7,667 bases of DNA, from positions 1-7,667 of the forward strand of contig CAAGHA010000177.1 of NCBI GenBank assembly GCA_900769555.1, read 5' to 3'. Numbering within the stretch: the stretch's first letter is position 1; each line of letters begins with the position of its first letter. The position numbers and the translations under genes are program-made. Shown here piece after piece: positions 1 through 4,957 of this stretch. The notes beneath the pieces are model-generated. The model did no database searches and was not told where the DNA came from. It saw only the letters and a list, made by a program, of their open reading frames with translations. This stretch comes from Bacteroidales bacterium. GTDB lineage: Bacteria > Bacteroidota > Bacteroidia > Bacteroidales > Paludibacteraceae.

Positions 1-110
1 CGTTAGCGGTGAGGTCCCACCTGTTCTCATACCGAACACAGTAGTTAAGCTCACTAGCGCCGAAAATACTTGACTGGCGACGGTCCGGGAAAATAGGTTG
101 TTGCTGCATC
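1..110 (+). rRNA. rrf: 5S ribosomal RNA, 5' end cut by window
   Basis: The stretch ACCGAACACAGTAGTTAAGC at about 31-50 is the highly conserved loop B/C core of bacterial 5S rRNA. The flanking GAGGTCCCACCTGTTC and the AGCGCCGA segment fit the same alignment. The 3' strand of the closing helix (about 97-110, ending GTTGCTGC) is present, but its 5' partner lies before base 1, so roughly the first 8-10 bases are missing. The exact 3' end is estimated from the Bacillus 5S alignment. This is presumably the last gene of an rRNA operon whose 16S/23S genes lie upstream of the window. Confidence 0.93.
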
Positions 111-120
111 CATTAAAAAA

Positions 121-155
121 CACTATCAAACGTTGGTGGTGCATAGGGATTTTTT
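121..155 (+). terminator. Likely intrinsic terminator of the 5S/rRNA operon
   Basis: CACTATCAA (121-129) pairs with TTGGTGGTG (133-141) as a 9-bp stem with two G-U wobbles and a 3-base loop. Six Ts follow at 150-155, after a gap of 8 bases. An A6 run just before the stem could pair with the T run. Position about 10 bases after 5S and the T tract suggest rRNA termination; the long gap between stem and tract makes it imperfect. Confidence 0.5.
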
Positions 156-157
156 AG

Positions 158-185
158 AGAGGCAAGGCGATTAAGCTTTGCCTCT
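158..185. other. 11-bp hairpin between the 5S gene and the recombinase stop
   Basis: AGAGGCAAGGC (158-168) and GCTTTGCCTCT (175-185) pair over 11 bp with a GATTAA loop. The one non-Watson-Crick pair is G-U when read on the + strand and A-C when read on the - strand, so the RNA form favours + strand transcription. The + strand continues TTCCCTTTG, a weak U tract. On the - strand, 13-16 bases after the recombinase stop, no U tract follows. It may be a second rRNA terminator or a structure near the element end. Confidence 0.4.
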
Positions 186-200
186 TTCCCTTTGTATAGG

Positions 201-1844
201 TTAGTCATCGAAGTCTGGTGGTTCGATAGCACCTATAAAGTTATAAATAATTTCTACTGATTGATGGTATTTGCCATCAATTTTTTGTTTTTCGTGAATT
301 ATGACTTTATCAATAAATGCTTGTAAAATTTCAGGCGTTAATTCCGTTATGTAAGCATATTTTGATGCTTGGTCTATAAACTTATTAAAGTTGCTGTAAT
401 TTTCCTTGTTCTTAGATATGTCAGCCCATAAGAACTGCAATCTATTTTCAAGTTCCGTTTGTTCGTTTTCATAAGTTTCAGACATTCTTAAAAATCTTTC
501 TTCACTAATGTTGCCACACACTTTGTCTTCATAAAGGTTTTGAATAATCTTATCAAGAACTTTTATGCGTTCTTCTGCGGCTTCAGCTTCTTTCTTCTTA
601 ATAGCCATTTCTTTTTCACTTGCTTGGTCGCTTTTCTTAATTAAGTAGTCGAGAAATTTACCTTCATTTTCTCTTGCATAACTTATGGTATACTTCAAGT
701 CTTCAAGCAAGATATTTTCAATGGCTTCCACCGTTATCTGATGAGAAGAGCAAAGGCTTTTACTTTTTTTGCGATAAGTAGAGCAGTTAAAGTATTCTTT
801 TTGCTTCATAGTGGTACATCTACAAAGATACATTTTTTTACCACAATCGGCACAATATACTAAACCAGCAAGGATATTCATTTCGCCCATTTTAGTATTT
901 CTCCTTTTGTTTTTTCTGATTTTTTGAACCAAATCGTAAGTATTTTGGTCAATAATAGAATCTTGCGTGTTTTCAAAGATTAACCATTCTTCACGTGGAT
1001 TGACAATTTTTTTCTTTGATTTATACGACTTTTTCTTTGATTTGAAGTTTATCGTATGTCCCACGTATGCCATATTCTCAAGAATATGTAAAACACTTTC
1101 AGTTGCCCAAATATGTGCAAGCTCACTTTGCTTCGCTGAAAATTGATAGCCCATTTTCTTGGCGTGAATTACAGGTGTATCATATCCACGTTCGGTGAAA
1201 ATCCTCGCTATTTGTGTCGGTCCATAACCATCAATACATAATTTGAACGCTTCACGAACAATCTTCGCCGCTTCTTCATCAATAAGCCATTTTTGTTTAT
1301 CTTCTTTATCTTTGATATAGCCATAAGGTGGAATAGTCGCAAGGTGCTTTCCTGAATTGCCTTTCGCTTTTAACACAGCTCGCACCTTTTTACTTGTGTC
1401 TTTTGCATACCACTCGTTTATAATGTTTCTAAACGGCGTAAAATCGTTGTCTATTTGGCTTTCACTATCCACGCCATCGTTGATTGCTATAAACCTAACG
1501 TTGGCTTCGGGGAAAGTTATTTCCGTATATAATCCCACTTTTAAGTAATCTCTACCTAAACGGGACATATCTTTTACAATAATACTGCCGATTTTACCTT
1601 CATTTACGTCTTCAATCATCCTTTGAAAGTCTGGGCGATTAAAGTTTGTTCCCGAATAACCGTCATCCACGTAAAACTGTGTGTTAAAAAATCCTTTTTC
1701 TTGGGCATATTTAGAAAGAATAGCCTTTTGGTTCTTTATACTGTTGGAATCGCCTTGTAATTCATCATCTCGGCTCAACCTACAATATAATGCTGTTATG
1801 AGTTCTTTGTTATAATTATTTCTTTTTACTGACTGTATATTCAT
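201..1844 (-). CDS. Large serine recombinase (TnpX-like site-specific integrase/excisionase)
   Basis: This 547-residue protein should cut and rejoin DNA at the ends of the mobile element, joined covalently through a serine. In order: the resolvase catalytic domain (about 15-160) with YCRLSRDD, where Ser24 is the expected nucleophile, DDGYSGTNFNRP at 60-71, and the catalytic helix KDMSRLGRDYLKVG around Arg95 and Arg98; the Recombinase domain (about 165-290) with PPYGY; a zinc ribbon (about 330-367) with CADC and later cysteines in FNCS and LCSSH; a charged coiled coil (about 390-470); and a C-terminal DUF4368-like segment (about 480-540). Length and order match intact clostridial recombinases of the Tn4451 TnpX type. 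GGAGG lies 9 bases before the ATG. The ATG shares its A with the upstream TAA (TAATG), implying translational coupling. It is the last gene of the minus-strand operon and converges on the 5S gene. Family assignment is secure; the target site is not visible. Confidence 0.95.
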   Translation of the reverse strand: MNIQSVKRNNYNKELITALYCRLSRDDELQGDSNSIKNQKAILSKYAQEKGFFNTQFYVDDGYSGTNFNRPDFQRMIEDVNEGKIGSIIVKDMSRLGRDYLKVGLYTEITFPEANVRFIAINDGVDSESQIDNDFTPFRNIINEWYAKDTSKKVRAVLKAKGNSGKHLATIPPYGYIKDKEDKQKWLIDEEAAKIVREAFKLCIDGYGPTQIARIFTERGYDTPVIHAKKMGYQFSAKQSELAHIWATESVLHILENMAYVGHTINFKSKKKSYKSKKKIVNPREEWLIFENTQDSIIDQNTYDLVQKIRKNKRRNTKMGEMNILAGLVYCADCGKKMYLCRCTTMKQKEYFNCSTYRKKSKSLCSSHQITVEAIENILLEDLKYTISYARENEGKFLDYLIKKSDQASEKEMAIKKKEAEAAEERIKVLDKIIQNLYEDKVCGNISEERFLRMSETYENEQTELENRLQFLWADISKNKENYSNFNKFIDQASKYAYITELTPEILQAFIDKVIIHEKQKIDGKYHQSVEIIYNFIGAIEPPDFDD

Positions 1845-2107
1845 TATTTTTTACCTCCCGAATTACAGCCCGTAAGCGAGTTTCTTTTATTATCCGTTTT
1901 TAATTGTTCCATAAAACTTGGCACGCTATTACGCAATAAGTCTTTTGTAATTTCATCAGCCGTTTGCGTGGCTGTGCCTTTTTGCTTTGAAACAATAGTG
2001 TAAACGGTATTTCCAATTTGTTTTTGTCGTATTCTGACAGGGTTTAAGTTCTCATCTACTTGATAGTAAATGTTATTATTCTTGATATCTATAGTCTTTT
2101 CCTCCAT
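1844..2107 (-). CDS. Small TnpW-like transposon-encoded protein
   Basis: This 87-residue (or 82-residue) soluble protein sits directly before the serine recombinase and overlaps it by one base. Its central part, with IGNTVYTIV (about 31-39) followed by TADEITKDLLRN (about 48-59), resembles the short TnpW family found beside recombinases in Tn4451-like elements; I judge this from remembered motif shape, so the family call is moderate. No catalytic motif is visible and TnpW function is not established. The start is uncertain. The ATG at 2107 has no Shine-Dalgarno upstream, and GGAGG falls inside its own codons 1-3. That GGAGG is 8 bases before an in-frame ATA (codon 6, 2090-2092), which would give a protein starting (M)DIKNNN. 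The C-terminus (NSGGKK) is polar and probably disordered. Confidence 0.65.
   Translation of the reverse strand: MEEKTIDIKNNNIYYQVDENLNPVRIRQKQIGNTVYTIVSKQKGTATQTADEITKDLLRNSVPSFMEQLKTDNKRNSLTGCNSGGKK
2101..2105 (-). promoter_or_regulatory. Shine-Dalgarno GGAGG inside the TnpW-like reading frame
   Basis: On the minus strand GGAGG at 2105-2101 is followed by 8 bases and then ATA GAT ATC in frame. The only canonical start in range, ATG at 2107-2105, overlaps this GGAGG and therefore cannot use it. This site argues for initiation at ATA 2092 or for a mutated start codon. Confidence 0.5.
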
Positions 2108-2148
2108 ATATTTTTATTTGTATTTGGGGAAAGACGATAGAATAGAGT

Positions 2149-2195
2149 GGCATAATCACGCTATCTATCATCTCTCGATTTTTCGTAATTATGCC
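2149..2195 (-). promoter_or_regulatory. Long-stem hairpin between the RHH-like gene and the TnpW-like gene
   Basis: GGCATAATCACG (2149-2160) and CGTAATTATGCC (2184-2195) form a 12-bp inverted repeat. In minus-strand RNA the single mismatch becomes a G-U pair, so the stem is fully paired around a 23-base loop. No U run follows, so it is not an intrinsic terminator. It fills most of the 104-base intergenic gap in the operon. It could be a processing site, an mRNA stabiliser for the upstream genes, or a DNA-binding site; the sequence does not decide between them. Confidence 0.5.
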
Positions 2196-2211
2196 GTCAG
2201 TAATCTTTATA

Positions 2212-2424
2212 TTATTTCTTACTTTGTAGGTATTCAAAGGCTTGTTTTATAAATTCTACCTTTGTCATATTTTTCTCTCTTAAAAACACATTGATTTCAT
2301 CAAAGAGTTCTCTTGGTATCATTGTTTGAAAGTTGCCACTTGTTTTTCTTCTTTCTTCTCTATGGCTGGCTTCATACTTCCTTTTACTTATCCTTTCAGG
2401 TGTTGATTCTTTTCTTTCTACCAT
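2212..2424 (-). CDS. Small ribbon-helix-helix-like DNA-binding protein
   Basis: A 70-residue, very basic protein. Residues 1-30 are highly charged (RKESTPERISKRKYE, then REERRK). Residues 31-67 have the ribbon-helix-helix layout: a short strand (NFQTMIP, 31-37), a first helix (RELFDEINVFLREKN), a turn MTK, and a second helix (VEFIKQAFEYLQ). Proteins of this type dimerise and often repress their own operon, so the palindrome at 2955-2968 in the operon leader is a candidate operator; that link is inference. The start is supported by GGGAGG, which lies within the last codons of the upstream 40-residue ORF, so the two genes are probably translationally linked. No catalytic motif is seen. It might alternatively serve as a recombination directionality factor or a mobilization accessory protein. 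Confidence 0.75.
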   Translation of the reverse strand: MVERKESTPERISKRKYEASHREERRKTSGNFQTMIPRELFDEINVFLREKNMTKVEFIKQAFEYLQSKK

Positions 2425-2432
2425 TTTTCACC

Positions 2433-2555
2433 TTACCTCCCTGAAGTTATAGCCCCAATAAGTAGCCCGATTACGTTCATAATACAATGTCCAATAACCA
2501 ATAATCCAGCAAGTAAAAAACTACCCAACGTTCCTAAAACTCTTAATACTTTCAT
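2433..2555 (-). CDS. 40-residue hydrophobic single-membrane-segment peptide
   Basis: Reading from 2555 gives a 40-residue peptide beginning MKVLRVLGTLGSFLLAG and ending AITSGR, then TAA at 2435-2433. Two positive charges near the N-terminus are followed by an almost unbroken hydrophobic stretch from about residue 6 to 36, with internal His and Cys (GHCIMN), so one or one-and-a-half membrane passes are expected. AGGAGG ends 8 bases before the ATG, one of the best ribosome binding sites in the window. The gene starts 12 bases after the TnpV stop, and its last codons carry the Shine-Dalgarno of the next gene. The spacing on both sides argues that it is real despite its size. Function unknown; small membrane proteins of this kind are common in clostridial mobile elements. 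Confidence 0.75.
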   Translation of the reverse strand: MKVLRVLGTLGSFLLAGLLVIGHCIMNVIGLLIGAITSGR

Positions 2556-2567
2556 CTTTTTATCCTC

Positions 2568-2930
2568 CTAAACGTAAACAATTTCATTTAATATTTCTTC
2601 TTCTATCAGTCTTTGTATTTCATTAATACGGCGTACGTCCTCTAAATAATTACCCGTTCTTTTATACTGTTCTAAAGAAGATAACTTTTCATACATTACG
2701 TCATAAAGTTCATCGGCTTGTTTATCAACGTTGTGTAAATACGTAGGTAAATCTCCTGCCAAAGCCCATAATTTCCCAACGTTATGCTTTTCTAAATACT
2801 CTTTTGCAAGATTTCCATACTTGCGATAAACGTGTTTTACAGGTCTTACGTTGGCTTGGTATATCTTGATTTCTTCTACAGTCAAGCCTTCACCTAATTC
2901 TGCTTTTCTCATCACTTCGCTAACTTTCAT
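2568..2930 (-). CDS. tnpV: TnpV family transposon-encoded protein
   Basis: A 120-residue soluble, mostly helical protein. The segment RKYGNLAKEYLEKHNVGKLWALAGDLPTYL (split here as about residues 36-65), then HNVDKQADELYDVM, and the C-terminal INEIQRLIEEEILNEIVYV match the TnpV pattern: a KYG..R..YLKEH block, a short loop with LxxHLxxID-like spacing, and an EEIxxELVY tail. TnpV was named from Tn4451-type elements; its biochemical role is unknown. AGGAGG lies 6 bases before the ATG, and a promoter with −10/−35 boxes lies 53-81 bases upstream, so this is the first gene of the operon ending in the serine recombinase. The protein is of family length with no sign of truncation. Residues 1-30 are more variable than the rest, as expected for the family. 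Confidence 0.8.
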   Translation of the reverse strand: MKVSEVMRKAELGEGLTVEEIKIYQANVRPVKHVYRKYGNLAKEYLEKHNVGKLWALAGDLPTYLHNVDKQADELYDVMYEKLSSLEQYKRTGNYLEDVRRINEIQRLIEEEILNEIVYV

Positions 2931-2954
2931 AGCAATCCTCCTAATTTTATACAG

Positions 2955-2968
2955 TCGTATATATACGA
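2955..2968. promoter_or_regulatory. 14-bp perfect palindrome, candidate operator
   Basis: TCGTATATATACGA is its own reverse complement. It lies 15-28 bases downstream of the −10 box of the tnpV operon and before the ribosome binding site, so a bound protein would sit on the early transcribed region. The ribbon-helix-helix-like product of the same operon is a natural candidate ligand, but nothing in the sequence proves it. Confidence 0.5.
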
Positions 2969-2982
2969 AATATTGTAGCTAT

Positions 2983-3011
2983 ATTATAATAGTTAGCTTT
3001 TCAGGAGTCAA
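2983..3011 (-). promoter_or_regulatory. Sigma-70/SigA promoter of the tnpV-recombinase operon
   Basis: On the minus strand TTGACT (3011-3006) and TATAAT (2988-2983) are separated by exactly 17 bases, one mismatch from full consensus. The expected transcript start is around 2976, giving a leader of about 45 bases before tnpV. It lies in the 132-base gap after the relaxase stop, with no clear terminator between, so relaxase transcripts may also read into this operon. Confidence 0.8.
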
Positions 3012-3062
3012 GCTGAATCAAGATAATTTTTCTAAAAAGTTTTAAGAATTTTTAAGTAGGGG

Positions 3063-4184
3063 TTATTTATGCCAATTAGATTTATTTCCTGACGGCTTAT
3101 TTAATTGTTTTTGGCGTTTTTCTTCTGCAATTTCCTCTTCAATTTCAGCTAACCTACTGCGTGGAAGAAGTGCAGGTCGTTCGCCTTTTGGTATAAAGGA
3201 TTCAAGTAGTCCACCAACACGATAAAACGTTCTCGCAAAGGCGACAGGTTCTTTATCCCTAAATACCTTTATAACCGACAGCGCTTTTTTATGGTCTTCG
3301 GCTATGTTTTCGTTTTTCTTAACAAGTTTGAATAGGTCGGCGTTATCCGATTTTAGAATATCGTTTTCCTTTTGCAACTTGCCGTTTTCAACCGTTAAAG
3401 CAGCGATTTGGTCTTTGAGTTTACGCTTGTCTTTTGTGATTATTCCGTCTTTTGCATCTTGTAAAAGTTTAGAATAATCTGCTTCCTTATCTCTTGCAGC
3501 GACAATTTTATCACGTTCCTTACGTGCTTCATCATATTCTTGAAGTTTGGTATTGATTTGTCCCGTTATCATTTCCTTTGCTTCTTGGGCTTCTTCAATA
3601 ATCTTTTTTGCTTTATACTCGGTGGTGGAAAGGTGTTTACGTTGGCTACCTTCTTTGCCACGTTCTAATCCATAATCTACGCCAACGGCAATATGAAATT
3701 CCGTTTGTAAGTCGGATAGTTCTTTAGGGCAAATTACACGCTTTGCCGACAATCTTCCATCTCTCGTTATGGGCATAAAGTTAAGGTGCATATGGGGTGT
3801 TGTTTCATCTAAATGAACAACTGCCGACACTATATTTTCTTCGCCATATTTGTCAATAAAAAACCTCGTGCAGTCTTCAAAAAACTGTTTTTGCTTTTCT
3901 TGTGACGTTTCCTTATGCCACGAAGGGCTTGCACCTATTACTGTCGAACCTATATAAATTGCATCGTGCCTTACTGCTGTGGGCAAGTTCAATTCTTTAA
4001 TTCGCTTATTACAGTATTCCATCCACGTTCCTTCTCTTTGAAAGGTATGATAATTGTTGTGGGTGCGACTACTGTCAATTTGTGGGTTGTCAGCTAAATA
4101 GTTTTCATCTCTTTCGTTTTCTCTTTCAACTTTTGGAACACCTTCTTTGGGTATCTTTTTAATGTTACATATTAAATACGCTAT
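3063..4184 (-). CDS. MobV-family relaxase (Mob/Pre plasmid recombination enzyme)
   Basis: The protein should nick its cognate oriT and lead single-stranded DNA into a recipient. The N-terminal relaxase domain (about 1-200 from ATA 4184) contains NPQIDSSRTHNNY (about 33-45) and the metal-binding signature HLDETTPHMH, the hallmark of the family. A long charged coiled coil follows (about 200-315), then a basic tail. It resembles TnpZ of Tn4451-type elements and MobM of pMV158. Start: the open frame extends to a GTG at 4268, but that lies inside the oriT hairpin with no Shine-Dalgarno. AAGGAGG at 4199-4193 precedes ATA 4184 by 8 bases, and the product (M)AYLICNIKKI aligns without gaps to the MobM N-terminus, so I place the start there. 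If so it initiates at ATA, or at the nearby ATT codons (4190, 4187). In that alignment residue 22 is Glu (RENER) where MobM has the catalytic His22 (KHNER). Length is about 373 residues, within the family range. It lies upstream of the tnpV promoter. Confidence 0.9.
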   Translation of the reverse strand: MAYLICNIKKIPKEGVPKVERENERDENYLADNPQIDSSRTHNNYHTFQREGTWMEYCNKRIKELNLPTAVRHDAIYIGSTVIGASPSWHKETSQEKQKQFFEDCTRFFIDKYGEENIVSAVVHLDETTPHMHLNFMPITRDGRLSAKRVICPKELSDLQTEFHIAVGVDYGLERGKEGSQRKHLSTTEYKAKKIIEEAQEAKEMITGQINTKLQEYDEARKERDKIVAARDKEADYSKLLQDAKDGIITKDKRKLKDQIAALTVENGKLQKENDILKSDNADLFKLVKKNENIAEDHKKALSVIKVFRDKEPVAFARTFYRVGGLLESFIPKGERPALLPRSRLAEIEEEIAEEKRQKQLNKPSGNKSNWHK

Positions 4185-4192
4185 AATAATTT

Positions 4193-4199
4193 CCTCCTT
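4193..4199 (-). promoter_or_regulatory. Relaxase Shine-Dalgarno (AAGGAGG) facing an ATA codon
   Basis: AAGGAGG on the minus strand is the only strong ribosome binding site near the relaxase N-terminus. The next ten codons contain no ATG, GTG or TTG in frame. ATT, ATT and ATA begin 2, 5 and 8 bases after GGAGG, and the family alignment favours ATA as residue 1. Confidence 0.6.
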
Positions 4200-4223
4200 A
4201 AATTTTGTTTCGCTTTTTCTAAA

Positions 4224-4309
4224 TTTGGGGCAAGCAACGTCCTTTTTTAACAGCCTCGCAGAGCCCACTCTTCGCTTGCGAAGTATAGTGGGCTATACTT
4301 CGCCCCAAA
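4224..4309. other. Putative oriT of the MobV relaxase
   Basis: GCGAAGTATAG (4278-4288) and CTATACTTCGC (4293-4303) form a perfect 11-bp inverted repeat around the loop TGGG. The + strand core AAGTATAGTGGGCTATACTT differs at two positions from the pMV158 oriT hairpin as I remember it (TAGTGTG/TTA, nicked at the slash). The equivalent nick would fall between 4292 and 4293. A second overlapping inverted repeat, AGCCCACT (4262-4269) with AGTGGGCT (4287-4294), enclosing CTTCGC/GCGAAG, is mutually exclusive with the first. An outer pair TTTGGGGC (4224-4231) and GCCCCAAA (4302-4309) closes the region. Location just upstream of the relaxase fits an origin of transfer. The TAGTGGG strand is the one opposite to the relaxase coding strand. 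Confidence 0.65.
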
Positions 4310-4310
4310 G

Positions 4311-4382
4311 TTAGTTTTTAATACGCCTTTTAATATTTAATTTTGCTTTCCGTTTTTACGGTTTATCTCTAATCTTATTCAT
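4311..4382 (-). pseudogene. Tiny SD-preceded ORF with an in-frame stop: short peptide or broken basic protein
   Basis: AAAGGAGG lies 8 bases before an ATG at 4382-4380 that encodes MNKIRDKP and then TAA (4358-4356). The same frame continues for 14 strongly basic codons (KRKAKLNIKRRIKN) to a second TAA at 4313-4311, immediately before the oriT structure. A ribosome binding site this good for an 8-residue peptide, followed by an in-frame basic stretch, suggests either a regulatory leader peptide for the relaxase or a 23-residue gene with a nonsense mutation. I do not recognise a family with confidence. Confidence 0.35.
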
Positions 4383-4410
4383 TGACAAATCCTCCTTTAA
4401 TTTTTATATA

Positions 4411-4422
4411 AAACTCTACAAC
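4411..4422. repeat. Copy 1 of a 12-base direct repeat (second copy 4958-4969)
   Basis: AAACTCTACAAC occurs at 4411-4422 and again at 4958-4969, 547 bases apart. In both copies GTATA follows within 3 bases, and on the minus strand each copy (GTTGTAGAGTTT) comes right after a small hairpin: GCGT...ACGC here, GTATAG...CTATAC in the leader. The two 5' leader modules therefore look related. Confidence 0.6.
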
Positions 4423-4565
4423 TGCGTATAAAGTCTATGACGCAAGCGTAAATATCTTTGCCATACGTTGTGTTATAATATAGGTGAAGTGTGAAATAAC
4501 CCCTCACTATTACAAGGACACTTTTTTGAAAAAGTTGATGGTCTATCTCAAAAAAGAGTATAGAA

Positions 4566-4598
4566 AGAGCCGACGACTTTTCTTCGGTCAACGGCTCT
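4566..4598 (-). terminator. Possible weak minus-strand terminator
   Basis: AGAGCCG (4566-4572) pairs with CGGCTCT (4592-4598), with an inner GAC/GTC pairing across a small internal loop. On the minus strand the hairpin is followed by TTTCTATACTC and then a T6 run. The U tract is interrupted, so efficiency is uncertain. If it works, the relaxase would need its own promoter between here and 4384, and none is obvious. Confidence 0.4.
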
Positions 4599-4698
4599 AA
4601 AAATGATGAAGGGGGCAGAATACTGCAAAACCCTTGCACCGTATTTAGTTGTTAAGTTTACGTTATCTAATAATTATCTCCTTGCTATGTTTTAAGAT

Positions 4699-4756
4699 AA
4701 AAAAATCCGTGAGAACCTTTTCCTGCGTTTATACGCAACTACTTATTCCCACGGAT
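4699..4756 (-). terminator. Strong intrinsic terminator at the end of the leader RNA
   Basis: On the minus strand ATCCGTGGGAAT (4756-4745) pairs with GTTCTCACGGAT (4716-4705) over 12 bp including two G-U pairs. The loop carries its own hairpin, TGCGT-TTAT-ACGCA (4724-4737 on +). Seven Ts follow directly (4705-4699). This is the clearest intrinsic terminator in the window. Confidence 0.8.
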
Positions 4757-4768
4757 AATATCCGGAAT
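4745..4768 (-). promoter_or_regulatory. Antiterminator hairpin competing with the leader terminator
   Basis: On the minus strand ATTCCGGAT (4768-4760) can pair with ATCC-GTG-GGAAT (4756-4745), giving 9 bp with a 3-base bulge and an ATT loop. It uses the whole 5' arm of the terminator, so the two structures exclude each other, the usual layout of a transcription attenuator. Confidence 0.6.
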
Positions 4769-4957
4769 ATTAAGTTTATAAAAAAGTGTATGACTACAAA
4801 ACCCTACGTGTTTCTCGCTTTTATAAAAAGCACACGACTACTGCTTTCAAGGGCTTCATTATGCAGTATTAACTATGGGTTATCTTCAAAAGGGCATAAT
4901 ATCCCGAACCCATAAGAGCTCGTTTTTCAACGATACAACTACGCCAACTTGCGTAGC

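Larger units (their letters stand above)
4383..4698. other. Gene-poor stretch between the attenuator and the mobilization genes
   Basis: No convincing gene is present. A minus-strand 80-codon open frame (4397-4639) lacks a ribosome binding site and contains a hairpin. A different minus-strand frame from about 4672 to 4550 (GARVLQYSAPFIIF, then RAVDRRKVVGS) has an AAGGAGA site before it but no usable start codon, and may be a gene remnant. The stretch also holds the hairpin at 4566-4598, a short inverted repeat ACTTTTT-TG-AAAAAGT near 4518-4533, and a repeat shared with the leader RNA (4411-4422). A TGTTATAAT motif near 4473 on the + strand resembles an extended −10 box without a −35. Confidence 0.5.

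Noticed and set aside
158..185. Hairpin after the recombinase as its intrinsic terminator
   Set aside because: On the minus strand it is followed by CTAAAAAATCCC with no U tract, and the stem has an A-C mismatch in that RNA, so it does not meet the usual terminator form.
1357..1548. + strand open frames opposite the recombinase, tnpV, relaxase and lipoprotein genes
   Set aside because: They are antisense shadows of well-supported genes, without ribosome binding sites or recognisable domains.
4184..4268. N-terminal extension of the relaxase from GTG 4268
   Set aside because: The extra 28 codons run through the oriT structure, lack a ribosome binding site and have no counterpart in MobV proteins; the Shine-Dalgarno lies at 4199-4193.
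4397..4639. 80-codon minus-strand open frame (begins MQGFCSILPPSS)
   Set aside because: No ribosome binding site, overlaps a hairpin and the SD-preceded short ORF leader, and I recognise no family. Kept only as part of the gap description.
4649..4915. 88-codon + strand open frame
   Set aside because: It is antisense to the leader-RNA hairpins and terminator, lacks a Shine-Dalgarno, and its codons are explained by the stem-loop structure.
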